DNA of 32,872 nucleotides from Thermoplasmatota archaeon (lineage in GTDB: Archaea; Thermoplasmatota; Thermoplasmata; Thermoplasmatales; Thermoplasmataceae): NCBI GenBank assembly GCA_023379845.1, contig JAMCPG010000010.1, forward strand, positions 1 through 32,872, written 5' to 3'. Positions 1 through 8,806 of the stretch are shown piece after piece. Below the pieces are notes generated by a model. That model was not told the origin of the DNA. It did not search any database and saw only the letters and a program-made list of their open reading frames with translations. The stretch's first letter is position 1; the number at the start of each line of letters is the position of its first letter. The translations under genes and the position numbers were made by a program.

Positions 1-108
1 GACAGGAAAAGAAAGCCTGTTCTTGTTGCTCTTGTAAAGATACTTGAAGCACACGAGGATCTACCTGTGAATGAGTTGAATGCGTGGATCAATTCAATCA
101 AGACCTAA
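1..108 (+). CDS. C-terminal end of an unidentified protein (partial)
   Basis: An open frame enters from the left edge and ends at TAA 106-108, giving 35 residues that finish in ...NAWINSIKT. It is charged, probably helical, and has no transmembrane stretch. I do not recognise the family. It overlaps the first ATG of the next reading frame (80) by 29 bases. The coding signal is plausible (AAG/GAG/CTT-rich, no rare runs), but the fragment is too short for a firm call. It may be the tail of an intact gene to the left. Confidence 0.5.
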   Translation, partial: DRKRKPVLVALVKILEAHEDLPVNELNAWINSIKT

Positions 109-1177
109 AAGGATTTTGACGCCATATATTACTACACTAATCACAGTTACTTTCAAAGAAACTGGACTTCCAGTTGGAGACACATGGTCTATAACATTCA
201 ATAAGACACTTTTACAATCAACCACAGACACTATAGTTGCATCTGTACCAAATGGAACTTATGCATATAGTGTGGTCACTCCCGTTGAACCTTCGATAAA
301 CACAAGATATGTAGATTTTTTCCCTTCTGGTTTTGCTAACGTCTCTGGGTACAACATAACCATTCTTGTCAAGTTTGATGCGCAATATTATCTAGAAATG
401 AAATCTTCTCCATCTGCAGGTGGGACCGTTACACCTAGTTCGGAATGGCTGAATGCAAGTACTGTTCTCATGATAAATGCCAAACCTGCGAAAGGTCATT
501 CTTTTTCTAATTGGGTTGGAGAAGGCAATGGGAGCTATTCTGGTAATAGTCATAATGCTACCATAATAATTAATGGACCAATAAATGAAACAAGCTTTTT
601 TGTTACTGCGATGTATGAGATAACGTTCAATGAGTCTGGACTCCCTTCTGGTACGCCTTGGTACTTGAATATTTCTGGTATGGAGCCGAGCGGGGCAATT
701 TATTCATCTTCTTATTCAATTTATGCTGAAAATGGCACTTATTCATATTTCGTGAGCAATCTTACTGATTATTACAGCAATGATTTTTCCGGAATGGTAA
801 CCATAGAAGGTCAAAACGTGTCAATAGAGATACAGTTTGACCACTATGCATACATTACTGGTCATATTAGCCCAGACAATGCATCTCTTTCCGTGAATGG
901 TAGGCGGGTAAATATAGGAGAGCATGGTTCTTTCAACATAAGTGTAGAAGCGGGCAATTTCACAATCTTTTCTTCCGCTAAAGGATATGATAACTATTCA
1001 GTCAACTTTTCATTAGTCCCAGGTCAGACTAAGAATTTGGACATCAATTTAACCCTCTCTAACCACATTTCGAGCCCTTCATCAGGAACTGAACTTTATG
1101 AAATTATAGGAACTATAGCAGCAATAGCTTTGGTAGGCGCAGTCATAACTCTTGTTACTAGGAAAAAGAAGAAGTAA
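80..1177 (+). CDS. Membrane-anchored surface protein with GLP-type, InlB-like and PEGA-like repeats; probably 5'-truncated
   Basis: The 365-residue product appears to be an extracellular protein held by one C-terminal helix (about residues 340-360) followed by a basic tail RKKKK. From N to C: a GLPxGxTW repeat (about 26-95), a (T/P)SAGGTVTP...NWxG module like the divergent InlB B-repeat (about 107-175), a second ESGLPSGTPWY repeat (about 180-250), and a PEGA-like beta module (about 258-325). N-x-S/T sequons are frequent. Oddly, there is no signal peptide: the first residues, MRGSIQSRPKR, come from DNA that also encodes the end of the previous gene, and no promoter is seen. The frame is closed just upstream of ATG 80. 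The 5' part has probably been lost, or the protein starts at an internal codon and is not exported. Base composition is AT-richer than the peptidase genes that follow. Confidence 0.7.
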   Translation: MRGSIQSRPKRILTPYITTLITVTFKETGLPVGDTWSITFNKTLLQSTTDTIVASVPNGTYAYSVVTPVEPSINTRYVDFFPSGFANVSGYNITILVKFDAQYYLEMKSSPSAGGTVTPSSEWLNASTVLMINAKPAKGHSFSNWVGEGNGSYSGNSHNATIIINGPINETSFFVTAMYEITFNESGLPSGTPWYLNISGMEPSGAIYSSSYSIYAENGTYSYFVSNLTDYYSNDFSGMVTIEGQNVSIEIQFDHYAYITGHISPDNASLSVNGRRVNIGEHGSFNISVEAGNFTIFSSAKGYDNYSVNFSLVPGQTKNLDINLTLSNHISSPSSGTELYEIIGTIAAIALVGAVITLVTRKKKK

Positions 1178-1294
1178 AGGAGACATTCTGTAACATATTT
1201 CTAGACCTGACAATTTTGTCTCAAACATGCAATCGCCAATTATCTAAACACATGACGGTCATCTAGTTATTAATGAATTAGCTCAGTACGGAAG

Positions 1295-1302
1295 TTTTTA
1301 TA
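1295..1302 (+). promoter_or_regulatory. TATA-like box of the amidohydrolase gene
   Basis: TTTTTATA is centred about 25 bases before ATG 1324 and there is no Shine-Dalgarno motif. This is the spacing expected for an archaeal leaderless transcript whose first base is near the start codon. Confidence 0.55.
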
Positions 1303-1323
1303 GATTCTTCTTTACCTATATTC

Positions 1324-2568
1324 ATGAAAGATGTGGAAAGATGCTTCAAGGGACGTATTTTTGATGGAAAAGACATCATAGAGGAAGGCTGGGTTGGTAT
1401 TGGCAATGATGGCCTGATATCGGAAGTTGGAGAGGGAAAATTTGCCCATTCTGCCGAAAACATTACAGAGGGAAGGGATCTTACCATTCTTCCCGGCCTC
1501 ATAGATGCACATATGCACTTCTTCGGCTGCCGCTATGAGGATATAGCCGAATGGAACCTGATTTCCGGTGAGCTTGCTTCCGTAAGGAGCGTAACAGACA
1601 TGAGAAACCTCCTGATGGCTGGCTTTACAACCGTTCGGGACCTGGGCAGCAAGACGGCTGTGCATCTTGCACAGGCTGAGATCGAGGGCGACATTATCGG
1701 CCCGAGTGTCATAGCATCGGGGCATTCACTTGCGCAGACTGGCGGCAACGATGACCTAAAGTTCCTCCCGCTTGAAATGGCAAAGTCTCTTTCATATTCG
1801 TACTACTGTGACGGTCCCTGGGAATGCGTATCAGCCGTCAGGAAGGTTATAAGGGAGGGAGCAACCGTAATAAAGGTATACGCTTCTGGAGGATTCGCTG
1901 CCGGGAATCGGCCGTTACCAAACCTTACCTTCGAGGAGTTGAAAGCGATCGTCGATGAAGGTCACAGATCCGGTGTGAAGGTTACTGCGCATGCATATGG
2001 CGAGGAGGCACTGAATAACGTTATCGACGCAGGCATAGATTCGATAGAGCATGGCATCGGCCTGACTGAGGATATCGCGGAACGCATAAGGAAGGCAGGC
2101 ATCTATTATATCCCGACCATGAGCGTCTACATGGCGGAAAAAAACAATCATGGCCGCCTCAATCTGCTTCCAAGAATCAGGGGAAAAAGCAGGGTCAACA
2201 GATCTGAGATCATAAGCCGGCATGTTACTAAGGAGATAGAGATAGCCCAAGATGTGGGCCTGAAGATCGTAATGGGAACGGATTTCGTTGGTGCCAAGAA
2301 CAGCAGACACGGAGACAATACTATCGAAATAGAGAGACTCTCCAAATTCCTTGGTCCGGAAAAGGCACTGAAATCATCCACTTCTCTGGCGGCCGACTGC
2401 ATCGGTCTCGATAAGGCTGGAAGAATAAGGAAGGGTTATTCTGCAGACCTTGTCGTGGTGAATGGTAATCCATTCAAGGATATAGTAAAGATAAGCAAGA
2501 ATGCAGTAAAATATGTAATTCATGGATCGAGGATATTCGATATCGATGCTATGAGAAAAGTACCTTAG
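1324..2568 (+). CDS. Amidohydrolase-family metal-dependent hydrolase (imidazolonepropionase/prolidase-like)
   Basis: The 414-residue product has the complete amidohydrolase layout: an N-terminal beta domain, then the metal-binding HxH (H63, H65 in GLIDAHMHF), a probable carbamylated lysine K184 in VIKVYASGG, H223 (TAHAYG), H243 (SIEHG), and the catalytic Asp D320 (MGTDF), with a final beta segment ending in ADLVVVNGNP. This ligand set fits a binuclear or mononuclear zinc amidohydrolase. Related subgroups hydrolyse imidazolonepropionate or Xaa-Pro and other dipeptides; the sequence does not decide the substrate. It is cytosolic, with no signal peptide. A leaderless promoter lies just upstream and an M24 proline peptidase follows after 52 bases on the same strand, which favours a peptidase or dipeptidase role. 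No histidine-degradation genes are nearby. Confidence 0.85.
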   Translation: MKDVERCFKGRIFDGKDIIEEGWVGIGNDGLISEVGEGKFAHSAENITEGRDLTILPGLIDAHMHFFGCRYEDIAEWNLISGELASVRSVTDMRNLLMAGFTTVRDLGSKTAVHLAQAEIEGDIIGPSVIASGHSLAQTGGNDDLKFLPLEMAKSLSYSYYCDGPWECVSAVRKVIREGATVIKVYASGGFAAGNRPLPNLTFEELKAIVDEGHRSGVKVTAHAYGEEALNNVIDAGIDSIEHGIGLTEDIAERIRKAGIYYIPTMSVYMAEKNNHGRLNLLPRIRGKSRVNRSEIISRHVTKEIEIAQDVGLKIVMGTDFVGAKNSRHGDNTIEIERLSKFLGPEKALKSSTSLAADCIGLDKAGRIRKGYSADLVVVNGNPFKDIVKISKNAVKYVIHGSRIFDIDAMRKVP

Positions 2569-2590
2569 GTTACTGAAAGCAATGCAGTAA

Positions 2591-2600
2591 AGCATTATAG
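2591..2600 (+). promoter_or_regulatory. TATA-like box of the M24 peptidase gene
   Basis: AGCATTATAG is centred about 24 bases before ATG 2621, again matching a leaderless start. A GGAG at 2607-2610 lies 10 bases from the ATG, a poor ribosome-binding distance, so the peptidase may have its own promoter despite the short gap after the amidohydrolase. Confidence 0.4.
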
Positions 2601-2620
2601 TCCGCTGGAGATGCATATCC

Positions 2621-3697
2621 ATGGTTAAGGAAGACATATTTCGCAGCTTGAAGGACGATGACAGGGTACTGATAAGAAATGGCGGTGAGGGTTCAACGGA
2701 CAAAGCATTTACCTATCTGTCCGGGGCCGTGGGAGGCCTGTTTGAAAATTCCTCGATTGTTGCAGGCAAGGAAGGCATCAAGCTTTACGTGTATTCCCTG
2801 GAAGAGGAGACAGCCAAAGCAACGGGCCTGGACCTTGAGGTTGCGGGTTCGGTAAAGCAGATGAATGAGAACCTGCAAAGGGATCTGAAGGGAATTAGGA
2901 AGATAGGGCTCAATTATGATTCCATGACAGTGAATCTTTTTGAGGAAACGAAGAAGCTGCTCCCCGGCGCTGAGTTCTTTGATGTCTCAAAAAACATAAT
3001 GGAAGCAAGGATGATCAAGTCTGCTGAAGAGATATCGAGGCTACAGGAAGCGGCGAAGATCAGCAGCGAGATCTATTCTGAAATTTTATCAAGCCTGAAG
3101 GAAGGAATGAAAGAGACGGAGGTTGCGGCTCTCATGAATTACAGGATGATGCAGGCTGGTGCATCAGGTGTTGGTTTTGATACGATAGTATGCTTTGGTG
3201 CAAACGCGGCAGAACCGCATCATTCACCGGGTGACAGGAAGCTCAAGAAAGGCGACTATGTCCTGACAGATTACGGCGCCAAGTACAGGGACTACACGGC
3301 CGATACTACAAGAACAGCAGTATTCGGCAGGGCGACTGCAGAACAGAAGGAGATATATTCTGTCGTATACAAGGCGCAATCTGAAAGCATGCACATGATC
3401 AAACCTGGAATCAACGGGAAACTTGTCAATCAAAAGTCGTACGACGTCATTGATGCAACGAAGTACAAGGGGAGACTGATGCATGGGGTTGGCCACGGAA
3501 TCGGCCTGGACGTTCATGACCACATGGCCTTTGGCCGTTCTGATTTCACCATCAAGGAAAACATGGCTGTTACAGTGGAACCTGGGATATACATACCGGG
3601 ATTTGGCGGCGTAAGGATTGAAGACGACGTCCTTGTTACTGGCCAGGGGTACAGGATGCTAACAGTAGCTCCTCCAAAAGACCTCTTGGAAGCTTAG
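2621..3697 (+). CDS. M24-family Xaa-Pro dipeptidase / aminopeptidase P-like
   Basis: The 358-residue cytosolic enzyme should release residues preceding proline. An N-terminal creatinase-like domain (about 1-125) precedes the pita-bread domain. All five metal ligands are visible: D217 (LTDYGA), D228 (ADTTRT), H292 (HGVGHGIGL), E320 (VEPGIY) and E334 (RIEDD), with the additional conserved H288. Length is normal for archaeal PepQ-like proteins (about 350-365 residues). It follows the amidohydrolase by 52 bases on the same strand; the pair may act together in peptide catabolism, sensible for a heterotrophic acidophile. Sequence alone does not separate prolidase from aminopeptidase P. Confidence 0.9.
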   Translation: MVKEDIFRSLKDDDRVLIRNGGEGSTDKAFTYLSGAVGGLFENSSIVAGKEGIKLYVYSLEEETAKATGLDLEVAGSVKQMNENLQRDLKGIRKIGLNYDSMTVNLFEETKKLLPGAEFFDVSKNIMEARMIKSAEEISRLQEAAKISSEIYSEILSSLKEGMKETEVAALMNYRMMQAGASGVGFDTIVCFGANAAEPHHSPGDRKLKKGDYVLTDYGAKYRDYTADTTRTAVFGRATAEQKEIYSVVYKAQSESMHMIKPGINGKLVNQKSYDVIDATKYKGRLMHGVGHGIGLDVHDHMAFGRSDFTIKENMAVTVEPGIYIPGFGGVRIEDDVLVTGQGYRMLTVAPPKDLLEA

Positions 3698-3757
3698 TTA
3701 ATGCTTAATCATGCAACATCGAGATTTCAGTGCATCCGAAAGTACTGTATGTACACC

Positions 3758-6241
3758 CTATCTCTTCTTTTCAAAGAGTTCTTGAAGTTGCCTGAGTGTA
3801 CGGTCAAAATCAAGCCACTTGCATTTTAATTTTAATTGTTCAAGGTCTTTTGTTTTCTTTGATAATACATTAAGAGGCAAGATTGAAAACTTTTCACCTT
3901 CAAGTTCAGAAAGAATATTGCTGGCTCTCTCAATCTGCGGTTCAAGCAAGGATTGATCGTCAGTCAATGCATACACCATTCCAAGCGCTAAATTAGCAAA
4001 CAAGACTCCTCCTCTATAGCCTACATTCTGCTGTATGCGCTCTGACTCTTTTGCAAGCTTGACCGCCTTGTCAAAATTGTCATCAAAAGCATTTGCTATT
4101 GCAAGGGCCGCGAGGGTCTTTCCTTCTTCAACTGGAGACACTATCGCTCGATTTATTGAAATTGATTTGTCTCCAAAATCAAGAGCTTTTTTCTGGTCAA
4201 TCCAGCAGAATACTTCAGTCAAATTGTTGTAAAGTCTGCCTTCCAGGCTTATTGCTCCGGATTTTTTTGCTATTTCCAGTGCCCGCATGTAAAAGGAGGT
4301 GGCGTCTTCAAGAAAGAAATTAAACCTGTATATGTGTCCCATAATCCTAAGAACCTCTGCAAGTTCAAGGCTCTCCGCCTCACAGATGGCAGAGGTTTCT
4401 TGAAGTATCTTCAGCGCCTCGCCAAAATCAGATTTTACAAATGTGAGATCTCCAATTTGCCTCTGTGTCTTTAGGAACAGCTTCAAATCCTGAGAAGATG
4501 TTAAATTTGCAGCGATATTCTTGAATATTCCGAGCGCAGCATCATAATTCCCCATTACTCTTGTCACATCGGCAATGTAATAATCAACGTAATTCTTGTA
4601 ATAACCGAAATCTGATCTGTTCTTTTCAAGCCCAATTAACATGCTGTTGCTTTCATTAAGCGCGCCGGTCCTTCTCAAGCAGACTGCTTTAAGAAATGCA
4701 AATTGAGGCAAGCTTGCCATGTTATTGCCCAGGTCAGATAGTGAATTTTCGACGAGAGTCCAGTACCCTTCATCAATAAGAAATATGGAGACTCCCAGGA
4801 CCGATTCCATGGCGTCAGCAGAAACATTTCCTGCCAGAGGAACAAGACGCATAAAGCTGGAATACATTGTTGTCAGGGTCTGCACGTCAATTTCATCCAT
4901 GTTCTCCCTTAGGTATTCCATGGCTGTACGCATCAATCTTCCAATAACGATCTTTGACATCTTCGGGTCTTTTGTGACGTACTCATAGAAATTATCATGT
5001 ATCTTGAAGATACCATTCAGATCTTCAAGCCGTTTCACGAAAGAATGATCTATTATTTCTTCGAAATCTGTAATCGACACTGGTGAGTTGAGCATTTTAA
5101 CGATTCTTTCAAACAGGTCAAAATTGAAAAAATGCACATAAGAGAGAGCAACAACAAGATCGCGCTCATTATCCGAAAGATGATTGAGAAACCTGGTGAT
5201 AATCTCCTTTGTTGGTATCAGGAAATCTGATGCGTTAAGCTTTGCCGGATCATTTCTTCTGTATATTTCAACGCACAGATCCAGATATAGCGGAAGGCCC
5301 TTGCATGTATTAACAATAGACTTTATTATGCTGTCATCCGTTATTGAAACGCTTCGCAGGAAATATTCTGAATCCTCCGGGCTGAGGTACTCTAATATGT
5401 GCTGGTCAAGTATTTCATCCCAGGTTGGATCGAGCTCACCCCACTTTAGATATTCCCTGCTGCCAATTACAAAGAGGGTATTTTCAGAAGAGATAAGCAG
5501 TTCCCTCACAAATTCATCCGGCTGTGAATTTCCCTCGTTGTATGTGCTGCGCTTAAAGATAGATTCGTAGGAATCCAGAAATACTACGAATGTTTGATTC
5601 TTAGCCCTGGAAATTACTGATATGTCAAGCCCAAGGAAATGAGGAAGCCTCTCAGATATTGCGCTTGGATCATGCAGTATGCTGTCAATCTCGTCTATCT
5701 CGCCCTTATATAAACTGAATTGTTCGGAGTGTCTTTCCCTTGCCCATACTATTATACGATCCAGCAGGCCAATAGGTAAATGGACGACAGAGAGCAACTC
5801 TCCAAGTACGTCCCACCAAACACTGTCCTTCGGAATAAACTCCCTTATCTGATCCGCAGATTTCCCAATTAAGGATAGATATCTTGCAAGAGCGTAGTCA
5901 AAAAGTACACATGGAGTTTTAAGCTGCTTTCTCAAACCTATCAATGCAGCCAATGGTGAATCATATTCATGAATGTCCATGCTTATATGGAGAAGAACAA
6001 TTTCCTTCCTGGAATTTGTCTTGGCATTTAAAGAAGGATTTTCAATCTTTGTCATCAATTCAGTTATGAGCCTTGTTTTTCCAACACCACCTACTCCATA
6101 GAAAACAAGTGCTCTCTGTTTTGTTTTTCCCTCCATGACGCTCGATAGATGTGTGTTAAAAATCGAGACAGGCTCAACCCTGTCTGTAAATGTCTTGGAT
6201 GCAGAGAGGATTTTCTTGGCAGTAAATTTACTTTCCGGCAC
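3758..6241 (-). CDS. STAND NTPase (NB-ARC-like) with C-terminal TPR repeats
   Basis: The 827-residue protein (numbering from GTG 6241) opens with an AAA_16-style FTDRVEP motif (about 18-24), a P-loop GVGGVGKT (49-56), a Walker B VVFLD (219-223), a GSRE sensor-like motif (260-263) and a GLPL motif (315-318). This order is typical of NB-ARC/STAND switches. From about residue 440 to the end it is a helical array with TPR-like units, the usual ligand-sensing part. No effector domain (nuclease, TIR, protease, kinase, HTH) is evident at either end. GTG 6241 is preceded by GGTGAG at 5-base spacing; a longer frame begins at 6286 but lacks such a site. The gene overlaps the oxidoreductase stop by 14 bases, so the two are probably translationally coupled. 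Its role (regulation or defence) is unknown. Confidence 0.8.
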   Translation of the reverse strand: MPESKFTAKKILSASKTFTDRVEPVSIFNTHLSSVMEGKTKQRALVFYGVGGVGKTRLITELMTKIENPSLNAKTNSRKEIVLLHISMDIHEYDSPLAALIGLRKQLKTPCVLFDYALARYLSLIGKSADQIREFIPKDSVWWDVLGELLSVVHLPIGLLDRIIVWARERHSEQFSLYKGEIDEIDSILHDPSAISERLPHFLGLDISVISRAKNQTFVVFLDSYESIFKRSTYNEGNSQPDEFVRELLISSENTLFVIGSREYLKWGELDPTWDEILDQHILEYLSPEDSEYFLRSVSITDDSIIKSIVNTCKGLPLYLDLCVEIYRRNDPAKLNASDFLIPTKEIITRFLNHLSDNERDLVVALSYVHFFNFDLFERIVKMLNSPVSITDFEEIIDHSFVKRLEDLNGIFKIHDNFYEYVTKDPKMSKIVIGRLMRTAMEYLRENMDEIDVQTLTTMYSSFMRLVPLAGNVSADAMESVLGVSIFLIDEGYWTLVENSLSDLGNNMASLPQFAFLKAVCLRRTGALNESNSMLIGLEKNRSDFGYYKNYVDYYIADVTRVMGNYDAALGIFKNIAANLTSSQDLKLFLKTQRQIGDLTFVKSDFGEALKILQETSAICEAESLELAEVLRIMGHIYRFNFFLEDATSFYMRALEIAKKSGAISLEGRLYNNLTEVFCWIDQKKALDFGDKSISINRAIVSPVEEGKTLAALAIANAFDDNFDKAVKLAKESERIQQNVGYRGGVLFANLALGMVYALTDDQSLLEPQIERASNILSELEGEKFSILPLNVLSKKTKDLEQLKLKCKWLDFDRTLRQLQELFEKKR

Positions 6242-7220
6242 TATTCTCACCTTTCCCCAGGTTAAATGCACTGAACAATTCAGCATATAGCTTAAAAGCC
6301 ATGCCTGAGTTGTCAGTATTTTCTATGATGTTTTTGTAAAGATCTGAAACAAGCCCTGCATAATGGTTGGAGAGCCTTCTAGGCATGTCTGCCATAAATT
6401 TTACTTCACTCTCACCATTTGAACTGAAAATTTCAACGCTCTGTTTGGTGTGGTTCAACTGAACAACGCTTTCAGGATAGAAGACATTTGTCACTTTTAT
6501 GTTTGTTCCAGAAGTCCAACTGGTGAAAATGCTCCCAAATATTCTTTTTCTTTTGTTGTTCAGGGACTGCAATAAAACTTCCGATACTGTACCGCTTTCG
6601 CGTCCCATTTGTCCTTGGCCCATTATGGCAAACAGGCAATGATTTTCTTCAAAAATCTTGTGCAATACGCTAAGCGCATTTATGCCACTATCAACCCAAC
6701 TCCCTGAAAGTGATTGGTATTCGATAGCAACCTTACCATTAAGTGCATAAGGATCATTGAACATAGACGAAAAGCCAGATGGGTCTCCGAAGCGGTCCGA
6801 GAATTCATCTTTGTGCTGTAAAAACCATATCAGCTCCTCAGCAAACATAAAGTGGAATGCATTATAGAAGAGAGTCAAGTGTTCCGCTGAAAGCTTTCTA
6901 AGATTCAAAAAATCCTCCATTCTGAATGCCGATGGCTTTTCCATCACAAGGTTGTTTCCTGACCTAATTACTTTCAACCCGGTCTCATAATGATCGCTGC
7001 TGGATGTTGAAACTATAATTGCGTCAAGTTGTTTCTCAGTTTCAAGCATCTTTTCCGTATTGTTGTAAAAAGTCAAGCCTGGATATAAATTCCTCTTTGA
7101 AGAATCGGCGTCACAGCCGCATGATATATCAATCTTTCCGGAACTCTTTGCTGCCCCGATCCATTCAGATGATATCCTGCCTAGACCTATAATGCCTAAG
7201 TTAATCCGTCTGTTATTCAA
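6228..7220 (-). CDS. Gfo/Idh/MocA-family NAD(P)-dependent oxidoreductase
   Basis: The product has an N-terminal Rossmann fold (INLGIIGLGRIS, GxGxxx type), the family's EKP motif (VMEKPSAF), and a C-terminal alpha/beta domain. Members oxidise or reduce sugars, inositols and related polyols; the substrate cannot be read here. I chose TTG 7220 (MNNRRINLGII, 330 residues) because AGGTGG sits 8 bases upstream and it begins right before the Rossmann strand. Another TTG at 7271 would add 17 unrelated residues and has no well-spaced ribosome site. An AT-rich TATA-like element lies at about 7309-7318. The 3' end overlaps the STAND ATPase start, suggesting one transcript. The C-terminal domain looks complete. 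Confidence 0.8.
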   Translation of the reverse strand: MNNRRINLGIIGLGRISSEWIGAAKSSGKIDISCGCDADSSKRNLYPGLTFYNNTEKMLETEKQLDAIIVSTSSSDHYETGLKVIRSGNNLVMEKPSAFRMEDFLNLRKLSAEHLTLFYNAFHFMFAEELIWFLQHKDEFSDRFGDPSGFSSMFNDPYALNGKVAIEYQSLSGSWVDSGINALSVLHKIFEENHCLFAIMGQGQMGRESGTVSEVLLQSLNNKRKRIFGSIFTSWTSGTNIKVTNVFYPESVVQLNHTKQSVEIFSSNGESEVKFMADMPRRLSNHYAGLVSDLYKNIIENTDNSGMAFKLYAELFSAFNLGKGENSAGK

Positions 7221-7308
7221 TGAATGGCCACCTGCCAAAGACCAGACGATGATACGAGCCCAATCGGACAATCCTTTCTGACATCTCTAGTCAATAATGC
7301 ACAATTCA

Positions 7309-7318
7309 TATAATATTT
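7309..7318 (-). promoter_or_regulatory. Possible TATA box for the oxidoreductase-STAND transcript
   Basis: On the minus strand the sequence reads ATATTATATG in a very AT-rich stretch 90-100 bases before the preferred start at 7220, leaving a short leader that includes the Shine-Dalgarno-like AGGTGG. The rest of the gap to 7454 contains only small imperfect inverted repeats. Confidence 0.35.
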
Positions 7319-7454
7319 CCTAAACACTCTTCTTGGTGGGAGTTTAGATCTCATCTTAAGCTGTTTTTATCCAAAAACATCAAATTGCTGATTTGAATAA
7401 AAAATTGCTCTAAAGCAAGTGTCTAAAGCAGTCTTTGGATGTAGATATTACCTT

Positions 7455-8720
7455 TCATATGACCATGTGTTCAGGCGGCACTTTCCTGTTTTCCACACCC
7501 ATATCCGATGTTTTCACGAAAGATCCATCGTACAGTCTGGTTATCTTCCTATCAGCATAGAGCGATGAGACAATTCTGCCTATTGCATCTGCCTTCATGA
7601 TGCCGCTACCGCTTGACCCTGTTGCGACGATAATGTTGCCCTCCCTGAAGACATAATGCGTCTTGTCTATAGTATTGTATGAATAGTGACCAGCCCACAT
7701 TGAAGACACCCTGCAGGACGAAAACTGCGGCAGATAGGATCTTATGACGGGAAAGAGGCTGTTCTCGTAAAACTCAGGCTCCGGTTTTGGGTCTTCCTCC
7801 TCTTCAAATGGTCTGTTGTAATCGTCGGCAACTGATATCCAGACCGATGAGCTGCCAGGTTCAGGCCGCATCACAATGCCATGGCTCGGGAAGATCGTGA
7901 AAGGCATTACCTCCTGATCCGGCCTCAATGCATGAGACATCAATGCAGATGCCGGCTCTCCTGTTATTCTGAATACCTGCCTCTTTTTTCCACGAACATG
8001 ACTATCTATGCCCGCAGAGTTAAGCAGGGCGGTAGTCCATATATCGGCACAGACAATCGTTGTCTCTGCCCGGAATGAGCCGGTTGATGTTTCAAGGTTT
8101 CTCATCTCCATGTTCTGCCAGAGAAATGGTTCTCCCGGATAATTCATCCTTGTTTGTGGCTCAAACTTCAGGTTCTTGACTTCTGTATTGTAAAAAAAGG
8201 AAACATCTGTTTTCCTCAGCTCTTTCTCGTAATAGGAGCAGATCCTGTCTGGCTCGATGATACCGCAGTTATATCCCAGCAGGGCTCCGTCTATATCTGA
8301 AAGATTAAGGAGATGCTTTTCATCGCTTGAAGGCCTCGTTACATAACCCATATCCTTTAGTGAACCTTCACCAACAATCTCTGCCCTGCCCTCCGATATG
8401 AATGTCCTGACAGCATCCTGGTCTAGTCTCCTACTATCCATAAGGAAAAGGTACCCGTTAAGGTGCATCCCCAGATCAATCTTCAAATCCTGCTGCAGGT
8501 GCTTGTAAAACGCTATCGATGACCCGGATATCTTCCTGTTTATCCGTGATGTGAAAAGATCCCTGTATCCGGCTGCGCTCTTTGCCGTATTCCCCTGTGC
8601 GAAGGATCGGTTTTTGTCTATAATTGCAATTTTCAGACCGGGTTTTTCATGCTTTAGATGATATCCAGCGGCTAAGCCGGTTATTCCTGCACCAATAATC
8701 ACGACATCGAATTCTGGCAC
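7455..8720 (-). CDS. FAD-dependent oxidoreductase of the DAO / glycine oxidase-sarcosine oxidase family
   Basis: The 421-residue product begins with a dinucleotide-binding motif VVIIGAGITGLAAGYHL (GxGxxG), followed by the acidic end of strand 2 (IIDKNRS) and the SAAGYRD segment that in this family contacts flavin. The C-terminal FAD-closing motif is VATGSSGSGIMKADAIGR. Relatives oxidise secondary amines such as sarcosine, proline, glycine or D-amino acids; no substrate-defining residues are evident. The start is GTG 8720 (MPEFDVV), immediately before the first beta strand; there is no good ribosome site. It is cytosolic or peripheral, with no transmembrane helix. The gene stands alone between the oxidoreductase-STAND pair and signal peptidase. 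Confidence 0.8.
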   Translation of the reverse strand: MPEFDVVIIGAGITGLAAGYHLKHEKPGLKIAIIDKNRSFAQGNTAKSAAGYRDLFTSRINRKISGSSIAFYKHLQQDLKIDLGMHLNGYLFLMDSRRLDQDAVRTFISEGRAEIVGEGSLKDMGYVTRPSSDEKHLLNLSDIDGALLGYNCGIIEPDRICSYYEKELRKTDVSFFYNTEVKNLKFEPQTRMNYPGEPFLWQNMEMRNLETSTGSFRAETTIVCADIWTTALLNSAGIDSHVRGKKRQVFRITGEPASALMSHALRPDQEVMPFTIFPSHGIVMRPEPGSSSVWISVADDYNRPFEEEEDPKPEPEFYENSLFPVIRSYLPQFSSCRVSSMWAGHYSYNTIDKTHYVFREGNIIVATGSSGSGIMKADAIGRIVSSLYADRKITRLYDGSFVKTSDMGVENRKVPPEHMVI

Positions 8721-8806
8721 CGCCTATGATGGAATCTGATCTTATTATCTTTCCATGTTTTATTTTTGAACAATCAACCCTATTTATCCAGGATCTATAT
8801 CAGAAA

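Noticed and set aside
6242-6286. Longer N-terminus of the STAND ATPase from 6286
   Set aside because: The additional 15 residues lie inside the upstream gene in another frame and lack a ribosome site, while GTG 6241 has GGTGAG at good spacing.
7360-7440. Short inverted repeats (CAAAT/ATTTG, TTGCT/AGCAA) before the DAO gene's stop
   Set aside because: The arms are only 5 bp in AT-rich DNA, which is expected by chance.
7881-8078. Frames opposite the DAO-family gene, and similar antisense frames in other genes
   Set aside because: They lie wholly within strongly supported genes in another frame and have no domain content or promoters of their own.
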